DNA from: Echinometra lucunter
Taxonomy: Eukaryota; Echinodermata; Echinoidea; Camarodonta; Echinometridae
NCBI GenBank assembly: GCA_029962745.1
Contig: CM057171.1
Span: 22,428,637 to 22,492,636 of the forward strand
DNA length: 64,000 bases
Reading direction: 5' to 3'
The stretch's first letter is position 1; each line of letters begins with the position of its first letter. The notes below the pieces were generated by a model. It did no database searches. It had not been told where the DNA came from and was given only the letters and a program-made list of their open reading frames with translations. Of this stretch, positions 48,131 to 58,014 are shown piece by piece. The position numbers and the translations under genes were made by a program.

Positions 48131-48696
48131 TGAAAGATAAATCGATCGAATCGATCAATCATGAGCTCAACACCTTGAACCATGTGTTTTCTTTTAAATG
48201 CTACTGGAATGATAACAGATTAGGAAAAGGGAAAATGAAGGTAAATAATTACGCAACTAAGAAAGGGTTTCAGTTGTATGAAATATTGCATGAAATAAAT
48301 ATTATAAAATAATTAATAAGTTTTAGGAATTCATACCGTGTGCATGGTGTGAATCGTCACCTTTTAGCTGTGAAGTGTAGAATCGAAATCATGTACCATA
48401 CATTATATCGCAGGGGAAAGTTTTAGCTTGTAGTTAGTACACCTTAACCTTTGGAAGAGGGGGTTTTCAGTAACTAAATAAAGTCCTATAATAATATTAT
48501 AAATCTTGTTTACTTCTTATTGAGTTTATGGGACCTTGCCGTGTAAACAGTACCACTATAGAAAGCGTCTGGCCAACTCGGTTTCATTAGGTTACACTAT
48601 GGCGCAATTTCTTTTGCATATTGTGTTTGCCCAACGTACAAACAAAACGCGCCATGTTGTTAACTATACGGCATCGCGTGTAAAGAGCAGAGTAAA

Positions 48697-48884
48697 TAGA
48701 GTACCTACATAAAGAGAGTAGCGACAACCCAAGATTTGAACGCCATTTTGTTTCCCTGTTACGCAACATTTCTATTCAATTCCGATAAGCAAACGGGTGT
48801 TCGAAATAGAAAGAATTTGAACGCCATTTTGTTTCCCAAGAAGTAGGACGTCGATGTCGCTACTCTCTTTATGTAGGTACTCTA
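48697..48884. mobile_element. 188-bp hAT MITE with perfect 30-bp TIRs and 8-bp TSD
   Basis: TAGAGTACCTACATAAAGAG and its continuation AGTAGCGACA (48697-48726) are mirrored exactly by TGTCGCTACT and CTCTTTATGTAGGTACTCTA (48855-48884). The flanks 48689-48696 and 48885-48892 are both AGAGTAAA, a perfect 8-bp target duplication typical of hAT. The interior has a duplicated block GAACGCCATTTTGTTTCCC. The perfect ends suggest recent insertion. Confidence 0.92.
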
Positions 48885-49859
48885 AGAGTAAAGAGTCATG
48901 CGCGCCCCCATGCGCCGCTGTATAATGACGGAGAATCCTTCGGCAGCCGCGCGGCCCAAAATAACCTGATTTTCCGGGTAATGTGCCATGGAAAATCGGC
49001 TCTAACATAAAAAGTGGCAGAAGGTGGCAGCCAAATTTGATATCAACTTAAAGCTGAGACATCAGGGAAAACGCTGGTGATAAAATTGATTTGGAAATCC
49101 GTGGAAATCTAAACGTTTCTTATGGATTTATGAAAAACACGGAAAATCAATCTATTTTGTACGATAACTACCCTATTATATTCACGAAGATTGTGTTTCA
49201 ATCCATTTTAACCCATTCATACAGTCAAATGAACTATCAAAAATATGTGGGAGCAATTTTAGATCGATAAGTTTAAAACTACATGTTTAAATAACTTATT
49301 TATCAAATTGGTCACTATTTGCACTGAAACGCATTTATGTTGAGTTTTGCGGTTTGAAGTAGGAAATTCGCACCCTTACTGTACATACCGGAGTTAGATA
49401 TTTTACTGAAGTATTCTTCAAAGTATTGTCTTTCAATAGGGCATGACAAAAATTGAAAAAAATTAAATTGCCCAAAATGACTTTTGGCGCACTTTTGTTT
49501 CGCCCTGGCCCACTGTGCGCCGGCTCGAAACCACCAATAAGTCGCACTCACCGCAACTGAGAAAGCAGCCAAAAATGTCATTTTGGTTGGATTGGTCAAT
49601 TTTTTTGTTAGAAATGGGTAGTTTCATTATCATTCTATCCTGTCTAAAAGTTTGGGATCGTAATTCGCCCCAGAAATATGTTTTTAGCATTTTTAAAATG
49701 ACTTCTCATTTGCACTTGATATTTGATATAATTTCTACTTTCGGATGAGCTATAAAACAGAAAAATGAATTTCGGCGACTTATTGGTGGTTTTGAGGCGG
49801 CGGGTCACATTTATGCACAATTTATTATGATTTTATACCGCATATGTACCGGCCCTCAG

Positions 49860-50254
49860 GGGCAGAATATGAGATGTGGATATGAGTCTCCACATATAAA
49901 ACTTGTGATAATGTTTTACTTTACCCGTGTTCGGAAGCGTTGCTTCTTAGTGGATCCCTCCATTTCCACAAGAGCTTTTACTGTATATATTCTTTTTGTG
50001 GATCTACTTTGCTTCATATTTCAAATTATTCAAACTAATCCTGTCATTGTACACAAAAAAAAAAAATATATGAATACTCTATATGTTTTATTTTTTTAAT
50101 TTGCTATTATTCTTTCTCTTCGAAATGAAAAATAAACCCTCTAACACTTAAATTCTTAGTGTTTTGAATTATAAAATAAACGTAAACCCAGTGCTTTTTA
50201 TTTATTTTTTTTTAAATAGCCCCCATTTTTTTAATGGACCACTAAGCTTTGATT

Positions 50255-50297
<43 letters not shown>

Positions 50298-51480
50298 TTC
50301 TGAAACATGTGATCATAAATAACTGATGCTATATTACCTGAATTTCACTTTTCCAATTAGATCTCGGACTGTGTATAATTATGTATAAAAAAATGCCCTG
50401 TGGTGAACATTTTTAAAGATGGTCCCCACAGCCCTCAAAGGCAGAATCTGAGATGCCTCCACATCTAAATATTGTGATATTGTCCTAATCTACCTGTGTG
50501 CCAAATTCGGCACTTTTATTCCAAGACAGATGTAAACTGGGGGCTATTTTCGATTTTATTTTGATAAGATATCCTCAAACTTATCAAATTGAACCCCTGA
50601 ATTATATCTATAAAACATTCAGCCTTGAAGCATCAGAATATGGATTACTGATGCTATATTACCTAAAATTTACTTGTCACTTTTCCAATTAGGCTGTGTA
50701 AGTCATAGAAAATAATGCCCCCACTGCGACAATTTTCAAAATGGCCCCACCTCCCCCAAGGGCAGAATCTGAGATGCCTCCACATCTAAATATTGTGATG
50801 TTGTCTTAATCTACCTGTGTGCCAAATTCGGTACTTTTATTGCAAGACAGATGTAAACTGGGGGCTATTTTCGATTTTATTTCATTAAGATATCCCCAAT
50901 TTATCAAATTGAGCCTCTGAATTATATCTATAAAACATTCAGTCTTGAAACATCAGAATATGGATTACTGATGCTATATTACCTAAAATTTACTTGTCAC
51001 TTTTTCATTTGGGCTGTGTATGTTATAGAAAATAACCCCCATTGCGATTTTTTTTTAAATGGCCCCCACGGCCCCCAAAGGCAGAATCTGAGATGTCTCT
51101 CCGCCTACATTTTGTTATAATGTATTAAAAATACCTGTGTGCAAAATCTGGGGTTTTTTAGGTGTAAACTGGTTAATTTCTATTTTTTTTTAAAAAGACC
51201 CCTTTATCAAAGTGAGCCCCTAAATTATGTTTTCAGAAATATTTATGCCCTGAAAGATTCGAATGTGGATTACTGATGTCATATTACCTAAAATTAACTT
51301 TTTACAGCAGATTTTTGACTGTGTATAACGAAAAAGTGCCTCTATGTGACTATTTTTTAAAAGTGGCCCCATGGCCCCGTGGACAAAATTTGAGATGTCT
51401 CCTCCTCTGAATTTGTTTATACTACATATCTACATTTGTGCCAAATTTGGTTCCATTAACCCAAAATGCACAATTGGTCA
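49860..51480 (+). repeat. Array of ~320-bp repeats, right arm of a large inverted pair
   Basis: Units are marked by ACTGATGCTATATTACCT at 50322, 50647 and 50967 and a variant at 51272 (spacing 325, 320, 305). Each has GGCAGAATCTGAGATG, ATCTACCTGTGTGCCAAATT and ACAGATGTAAACTGGGGGCT. It is the reverse complement of 43205-44265. A (TA)n tract sits at about 50262-50294. Confidence 0.85.
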
Positions 51481-51720
51481 GCTATGCCGCCCACTACTAG
51501 ACAAGCGATGTGGATTCAGCCAGATAACCAGATCAGCGGACGAGATGGAGCCCCGACGATGAGCAGAACCGCGTGGCAGCTGGACTTCCCTCTCGTCCCA
51601 ACGTGGAATACCCGGCCTGACGGCCTCAGAAAGAGAGAGAGGGAGAGAAAGAGAGAGAGGGGGGAGAGGGGAGATAGAGAAACTTTTACTGCCTTGAACA
51701 AGGTCTATACTATCTGACTG
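51481..51720 (+). other. GC-rich tail of the right array; unrecognised frame
   Basis: After CTATGCCGCCCACTAC, shared in part with the left array end (rev. comp. CTATGCCGCTCCACTAC), the sequence opens into GC-richer DNA with frames such as WIQPDNQISGRDGAPTMSR, then an (AG)n tract (51630-51690). It could be the remnant of a coding end of the parent element. No known motif is seen. Confidence 0.4.
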
Positions 51721-52176
51721 CTTGAAGTAGTTCTCCCTGAATCCCTATTTCTAAGCTCTACTTATGCCCTTCTCTCACAAAGAAATTACTATGAAGATAA
51801 CGCAAAATATATGAGAGCAGACAACTTGACAAAAGAAAAAATTCTACTTTCCATAAAAGGATTGCCCTTGTTTCCTAAGTTAAAAGCAAACAGCTGTAAA
51901 AAATGAATACATTACAACCTCATTTATGTCCCAGACAATACTGTCTAGCCAGAGAGCTATTACATAACATTGCTATAGATTTTGACTGAAAAGCCTGAAG
52001 TTCCCTGAACTAAGTATCATGCTTTGAACTTCTAGTGATATACATAAGTGAATATAATTAACCTCGCAATTCATTACGCTTTCTGGTTTCTTTTAAATTC
52101 TATATCTTGCTACAAAATAAAAGCACCTGAATTTCTTTTCTGACAATGCGAAACTGCCTCAGCGGCAAAATTTCCC

Positions 52177-52330
52177 GGTCTCGTGCAGGATTCGTCTCTG
52201 AGTCATTGAGTCATGGGCTCCGACTCCCAGTCCGAGACCGAGTCATGAACGTTCAAGACCGAGACAGAGTCCGCACAAATGAACTCGAGTCCGGTCTCGA
52301 GTCACACATCACTTCATTTAGTGATCTAGA
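52177..52330. repeat. GAGTC/GAGAC-rich degenerate repeat
   Basis: Many copies of GAGTC, GACTC and GAGAC occur within 150 bp (CGAGTCCGGTCTCGAGTC at the right). Highly self-complementary. Confidence 0.7.
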
Positions 52331-52340
52331 GCTAAATTCT

Positions 52341-52341
52341 G

Positions 52342-52384
<43 letters not shown>

Positions 52385-52670
52385 TACAGTTCTTGTATAG
52401 CGCATATCACATTATGATATAACGTCTCTATGCGCTTCCAAAGGACTTGGATATTATTACCCTGGCTTTAGCCCGGCAGCCGTTTTCAGCGCGCAAGCAT
52501 TTCAAGGAATGAATTCCTGCCAGGTACCCATTCACCTCACCTGGGTTGAGTGCAGCACAATGTGGATGAATTTCTTGCTGAAGGAAATTAACGCCGTGGC
52601 CGGGATTCGAACCCACGACCCTCTGATTGAAAGACGAGAGTCAGAACCAACAGACCACGACGCTTCCACA
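52341..52670 (-). mobile_element. tRNA-derived SINE, copy 1, with (AAT)n tail
   Basis: On the minus strand a tRNA-like head (GTCGTGGTCTGTTGGTTC as A-box region, GGGTTCGAATCCC as B box at 52605-52617) is followed by a body, the end GTGATATGCGCTATACAAGA and an (ATT)n tail (52343-52384 on +). Inserts such as CACCTCACCTGGGTTGAG are shared with copies 3 and 4. Confidence 0.85.
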
Positions 52671-52852
52671 CGAATAAGCTATATAACAAGTGAAATATTA
52701 CTTGGAGATGACTATTTTAGGCCAAATAGTTCTAGTTTTGTCGATTACGATCTGGGTAATGTGCCAATCAGGCGCGATTAGGCAGTCGACAACCAAGATT
52801 TCATAGGGGGAGCGGGGGGGGGGGGGGGGTTCGTAGCCCCGGGATTCAGTCA

Positions 52853-53373
52853 TTACACTGTAAAAAGTCTAAACACTTTTATAAACGCTTTTCTGTAACA
52901 CTTTATAAACACTTAAACACGTTTAAATGGAAATCATAAACACTACTAATTAGAAGTTATCATTATCGCCTGTATCCACGTTTGTTTTTGGAACTCTTCA
53001 TAAACACTCAAACATGTTTACATACACACTAAAACACGTTTAATATGAATATTTTGGAACACTTTGACACGTTTAGACACGTTTAATATGGAATCAAGTG
53101 TTCATAAACTTATCGTCTATAAACATCTAAACACACATCTCAACGTGTTTAAGTGTTTATGAAGTGTTCAAGATTCCCAATTAAACATATAGGATAAACG
53201 TGTCTAAGTGTTTACGAAGTGTTCCAAAACTAAACAGGGACTTTTAATATCATACAGGCGATAATGATTACTTCTAATTAGTAGTGTTTATGATTTCCAT
53301 TTAAACGTGTTTAAATGTTTATAAAGTGTTACAGAAAAGCGTTTATAAAAGTGTTTAGACTTTTTACAGTATA
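52853..53373. mobile_element. ~520-bp palindromic MITE rich in AAACAC/GTGTTT
   Basis: ACTGTAAAAAGTCTAAACAC at the left is mirrored by GTGTTTAGACTTTTTACAGT at the right, and the arms stay complementary for about 125 bp, to CATTATCGCCTGTAT/ATACAGGCGATAATG. The centre is made of further AAACAC and GTGTTTA motifs in inverted pairs. TA-like borders suggest a Tc1/mariner-type MITE. No coding capacity. Confidence 0.88.
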
Positions 53374-53760
53374 AAAACTCCTGAAATTAAGGCCCTAGCC
53401 TCGTTAGGAATAAACCACTCTATTGCAACACCTCTGCTGATTCAATATTAAGAATGTATTGTGAAGAAATACAGAAATTTCAAGGTGACATCATTAGGCT
53501 GAAAATAAGAAATGATCGACGAATAATCAGATGCCCAAACAAAATGAAGGCGACTATATTTGGGTTTTGAAGCATTCTTTTCCCTCTGAGATGTCACGAT
53601 ATTTCTCAAAACCAAATCATGAAAAGATTTAACCAACCTAGCCGGCGTAAAGTTTGCCAAATCCTCTGGTAAAATAAACGCCTGTCAATGATTGGATTTA
53701 TTTCTGAAATACAACATTAGGGACAAGAGAGTAAGTTCATGGGGAGAATGCACATTGCGC

Positions 53761-54023
53761 GTCAAGATCACAGATGGCAGTTGGAGTAGACTGTTCTATG
53801 ATTGGTGGTCACCGTCTTCTTGGGCTACTCGTCCGAAGCCGTCGATCATTTATCATCGTCAGCTTGAATTCAGGGAGCTAAGCTGATGAAATGTTTACAC
53901 ATAGCAGCTCGACTAGTATGAGAGAAGTGTACAACTGCGCTTACGGTATTACGGACCATTAAATCTGCACATTGTCTTCACTGTCACAATATTACCAAGC
54001 ATTCGTCGGATGCAACAAACCAG
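53761..54023 (+). repeat. Recurrent exon-like unit, copy F (best preserved)
   Basis: The 5' half is open as LFYDWWSPSSWATRPKPSII and YHRQLEFRELS, then a stop. After ATGAGAGAAGTGTACAACTG the 3' half reads VYNCAYGITDH, a TAA, then CTLSSLSQYYQAFVGCNKP, ending at AACCAG|GTGAGACG. The TAA is at the same place as in copy A, so it predates their split. The unit is therefore probably untranslated or a shared relic. A possible next exon starts at 54494. Confidence 0.7.
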
Positions 54024-54055
54024 GTGAGACGTTTTAACACTTGTGAGCCGAGCAA

Positions 54056-54342
54056 ATAATATTTATAATAATATTTAATTCTGTTCGTGTATAGCGCATA
54101 TCACATTATCTAACGTCTCTATGCTCTTCGAAAGTACTTTGGATTACCCTGTCTATTTAATCCGGTAGCCTTTCAAAGCGCAGAAGCATGTCAAGAAGTA
54201 ATTCCTCTTTCCAGGTACCCGTTTACCTCACTTGAGGGTCGAGTGTAGATTAATGTGTTGCTAAAGGACAGTGCTTCGGCAGGGATTCGAATCCCGTACT
54301 TTGTTCTTCAAATCCCGGAAACGTATCCACTGGACAACAACA
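54056..54342 (-). mobile_element. tRNA-derived SINE, copy 2 (diverged)
   Basis: Carries the same end (GTGTATAGCGCATATCACAT at 54087 on +) and a B box complement GGGATTCGAATCCCG (54282-54296). Less similar to the others, so older. It sits in the putative intron after unit copy F. Confidence 0.7.
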
Positions 54343-54493
54343 TGATTTTCCCGTGCCAGTCTGTCGCATGATTTACCATAGACATTAGGATTAGTGAAGT
54401 GTTACAGTGCAATACAAATCTATACAGGATTTCTAAACAATAGTCAAGCATTTCATCAAAACACAGGAAATTGGTAATTTGCATTTATTACAG

Positions 54494-54700
54494 GGATATC
54501 CTTTCGCGACTCTGTGTGTAATGATTTGTGGCAGTCGAAACGCCCGGCAAAGCCCCACACGTGCCGCTCGTCGAAGAAACTAATAGAAGAAAATGAATAT
54601 AATATCGTTCCTCAAATACCTCAAAGACAAAGTAGTAGAATCAAGATAGTATGGCTGAATCTCATAAACAAACCCGCCTGTTTCCTTAATGTGATTTTTC
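54494..54700 (+). CDS. Candidate exon downstream of unit copy F
   Basis: TTTATTACAG is followed by a phase-1-compatible open frame beginning GISFRDSVCNDLWQSKRPAK, with a second Cys in PHTCRSSKK, and staying open past 54770. Spliced from 54023 it would read on from NKP. There is no recognised domain and no clear donor. End coordinate approximate. Confidence 0.35.
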
Positions 54701-54805
54701 CAGGTCCATATCTCTATTTACTCGGTATAATTGATTCCATTGATTTATGGGTTGCGAAGAGATCCCATAACTAGTGTGTACCACTACTATCTACTCAAAT
54801 TCAGA

Positions 54806-55103
54806 GATGATAATGATGATGATGATACACAGTTCTTGTATAGCGCATATCACGTTATAACGTCTCTATGCGCTTCCAAAGGACCTGGATATTATTACCC
54901 CAGCTTTAGCCCGGCAGCTTTTTACAGCGCGCGAGCAGGTCCAGGAATGAATTACTGCCTAATACCCATTCACCTCACCTGGGTGCAACACGACGTGGAT
55001 TAATTTCTTGATGAAGGAAATTAACCCTATGGATGGGATTCAAACCCAAGACCCTCTGATTAAAAGACGAGAGTCAGAACCACCACACCACGACGCTTCC
55101 ACA
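54806..55103 (-). mobile_element. tRNA-derived SINE, copy 3
   Basis: 3' end at CAGTTCTTGTATAGCGCATA (54830 on +) with a GAT-rich tail; body and tRNA-like head run to CACGACGCTTCCAC (about 55103). The B box is changed here (GGGATTCAAACCC). Confidence 0.8.
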
Positions 55104-55539
55104 AAAATAACAAAAACAAAGCAATCAGGTACGGTGCACCGATTTGTCGGGTTCCACAAAAGTGCAAGGAGCAGTCTAGGCCCAAATCGGGACTGAGTGT
55201 ATATAGTCAACTGATTTATACACTGCAAATGACCACCTCCGGGAGGCCTATGACTATACAATCTAATTTAAATGTCAAAAGAAGAAAAAAGACACCATTG
55301 CGATTTTTAGTCCAATTTAAAGTAGGTAAACTTAGTTCTATTTTGAACATAAGGAAAGAACGTCAGAACCAGAGGAAAATACACCTACTCCTTTCCAACA
55401 TTAACAACGAGGAAAGGAAACGAGCTAAAAAAAAAAAGCAATATGCTATTACAGGATCATACAGTCACTAATATCCTTTGACAAGATATGTATCGACATT
55501 TCCACGTTCCACCGAGGGTGCTGTTGTACAAGGACTTGC

Positions 55540-56296
55540 CAGTGGCGTATCCAGGCTTTACAGCGCCCACAGCAAACAATGAAGTTGCACCCTCCTCCCC
55601 TCCCCTGTGTCAAATGTATGTTGTATTTTGGTACAAACCATCAAGCGGAGAAATTTTGAAATTTTAAGTCGTTAAATCGCGATTTCTACGGAATTTTACT
55701 ACGGAAATCTGACAGTTTGACAATGATATATAAATTTTGAAAATTATCACGAAATTGCAGATGATAGCGAGCAAAGCAACGACAACTGCATCATTATTCT
55801 TCAGATCGGAACCCCTTAAAAAGGGGCTATTTAAACAAACCTGAGATCATGATAGGGATGTATTCATGCGAGAGGGCAACGCTACCGAAGTCTAGAAAAT
55901 GGTGGCATTTTAAACCCTCAAACTCCATTTTTTATGCATTTATTCTGCGGATGGGTGCATATCCCTTAAATATTATCATTTTCCTTCCCTTGCAAAAAGC
56001 TTGTGTAAGATGATTACAAGAAGGTAATAGGGGTGCAAAATTATGAGATTCGGAGAGAAAATGATCAAGCGAGGGAGCAAAGCGACCTATATCTTTAAAA
56101 AGTTTTGTACTTTGAACCTTAAAAAACTCTATTTCTGATGCACTGCAAATGAAGGATCTGGCGCAAAATTCTTTAAAATATTTCTTTTTTGTTCATTTCC
56201 CTTTTTTTTTCTTCTCTTTCTTTTGCGTTTTTTGCGCTTCCTCGAAGTGCCGCACGGGTCACGTGACCTCTGCCCCCCCCCCTACATACGCCACTG
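55540..56296. mobile_element. 757-bp hAT MITE with 8-bp TSD
   Basis: The left end CAGTGGCGTAT (55540) and right end ATACGCCACTG (to 56296; CATACGCCACTG) are inverted repeats of the hAT type. The flanks GGACTTGC (55532-55539) and GGATTTGC (56297-56304) match in 7 of 8 bases. The interior has GAGCAAAGC blocks and a C-run at the right end, no transposase. Confidence 0.9.
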
Positions 56297-56672
56297 GGAT
56301 TTGCTATTAAAGTAACATTGCCATTAATGGTAACTACAATGGTAAGGTTGCCCAACAGCCAATCAAATTCCTGTATTCCGTATTCTGTGAAAGTTACCAT
56401 TGACGGTGAAATTACTACAATAGCCAGTTGTGTGTGTGTGTGGGGGGGGGGGGGTACCCTGTAGGATGCCAAAGACATTGTGATTTGTATAGCATTGTGA
56501 GCTTCTGTAAATTAAGTAACGACTGTTGGCTGGAATGCTCCCTCGGGAGTGGAGAAAGTGCAATCATTGTGTGCAGACAAACCTGAGTCCAGTGACCGGT
56601 TTAATAATATTCTTAAACATGTTAGGGCTTAGACACATCTCAGGGAGATGTACTGGGCGCAAAATAAATGCA

Positions 56673-56951
56673 GAATAATAATAATATACAGTTCTTGTAT
56701 AGTGCATATCACATTATGATATAACGTCTCTATGCGCTTCCAAAGGACTTGGATATTATTACCCCAGCTTTAGCCCAGGAGCCTTTTACAGCGCACAAGC
56801 ATTTCAAGGAATGAATTCCTGCCAGGTACCCATTCACCTCACCTGGGTTGAGTGCAGCACAATGTGGATGAATTTCTTGCTGAAGGAAATTAACGCCATG
56901 GCTGGGATTCGAACCCACGACCCTCTGATTGAAAGGAGACCACGACGCTTT
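56673..56951 (-). mobile_element. tRNA-derived SINE, copy 4
   Basis: Very similar to copy 1, with an (AAT)n tail at 56673-56686, B box complement GGGATTCGAACCC and a deletion in the tRNA-like head (GATTGAAAGGAGACCACGAC). Confidence 0.85.
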
Positions 56952-57254
56952 GCTATATCATTAACATTAATCACTTTCGAGTACACTCTCTCTCTCTCCC
57001 TCTCTCTCTGTCTCTGTCTCTATCTATCTCTCTGTATCTCGTGCTTTTAGCTAGCAAGCCTGATTATTTCTGTTAATCCACTTTGATACAGATCAACAAG
57101 TAAAATATGCCTGGCAGGGTGACCCGTAACATATATGAATGCCGCACAGTAAAGCATGTGTCTAAACCGAAAAATAGTGTTATATTTAAGAAGAACAAGA
57201 AGAGAAAAAAAAAATGGTTGAACGTACATTAAGCTGCATCCGTTAGCTACACCA

Positions 57255-57330
57255 ACCTGCCCTATGCTCTTGGGTTACTCGTGCGAAGCCGTCAAATATT
57301 TGTCATCAGCTTGACTTCTAGCAAGGGCTG
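57255..57330 (+). repeat. Recurrent exon-like unit, copy G (partial)
   Basis: CTTGGGTTACTCGTGCGAAG and CGTCAAATATTTGTCATCAG, then CTTGACTTC, match the middle of copy F. The 3' part is not found before the assembly gap. Same strand as the rest. Confidence 0.55.
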
Positions 57331-57514
57331 ATATTTAATGGCAAATCCTTTATCTCAACGAATAAAACTCGCTTGTATGCAGGTTTTAGATTTAAGTTGG
57401 GGAGGGGGTTACTGGAGGCTTGGAGGATTGTAATGTGTATTATAATTATATATATAGTTAAACTCTCATCCATATCATAGAACACTATTGAGCAGAGCTT
57501 GAATATATCTTGGG

Positions 57515-58014
57515 NNNNNNNNNNNNNNNNNNNNNNNNNNNNNNNNNNNNNNNNNNNNNNNNNNNNNNNNNNNNNNNNNNNNNNNNNNNNNNNNNNNNNN
57601 NNNNNNNNNNNNNNNNNNNNNNNNNNNNNNNNNNNNNNNNNNNNNNNNNNNNNNNNNNNNNNNNNNNNNNNNNNNNNNNNNNNNNNNNNNNNNNNNNNNN
57701 NNNNNNNNNNNNNNNNNNNNNNNNNNNNNNNNNNNNNNNNNNNNNNNNNNNNNNNNNNNNNNNNNNNNNNNNNNNNNNNNNNNNNNNNNNNNNNNNNNNN
57801 NNNNNNNNNNNNNNNNNNNNNNNNNNNNNNNNNNNNNNNNNNNNNNNNNNNNNNNNNNNNNNNNNNNNNNNNNNNNNNNNNNNNNNNNNNNNNNNNNNNN
57901 NNNNNNNNNNNNNNNNNNNNNNNNNNNNNNNNNNNNNNNNNNNNNNNNNNNNNNNNNNNNNNNNNNNNNNNNNNNNNNNNNNNNNNNNNNNNNNNNNNNN
58001 NNNNNNNNNNNNNN
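57515..58014. other. Assembly gap (500 N)
   Basis: Exactly 500 undetermined bases, so the length is a placeholder. It falls just after unit copy G, in repeat-rich DNA. Confidence 1.

Larger units (their letters stand above)
47429..49808. mobile_element. Nested TIR element(s) ending in GTGACCCGCCG
   Basis: GACCCGCCGCACAGTGGGCC (47430 on) is mirrored by GGCCCACTGTGCGCCGG (49507 on), with GTGCGCC/GGCGCAC further in. A second inverted pair, CGAAACCACCAATAAGTCG (49526 on) against CGACTTATTGGTGG (49777 on) and GGCGGCGGGTCAC, closes at about 49808. The most likely reading is two related elements sharing ends, one nested at the border of the other. No transposase is recognised. Confidence 0.65.

Noticed and set aside
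47925..48183. Ile/Tyr/Ser-rich frame resembling a membrane protein
   Set aside because: Translation of the GATA-type microsatellite.
4231..54023. Reading the recurrent unit as a WSC or other known lectin domain because of FVGCYKP
   Set aside because: The YxGCY similarity is only a few residues, and copies share stops upstream; no domain call is justified.
52341..56951. Frames containing MAGIRTHDPLIERR-type sequence, at first sight a repeated peptide
   Set aside because: They are readings through the tRNA-like part of the SINE copies (GGGATTCGAACCC), a well-known artefact.
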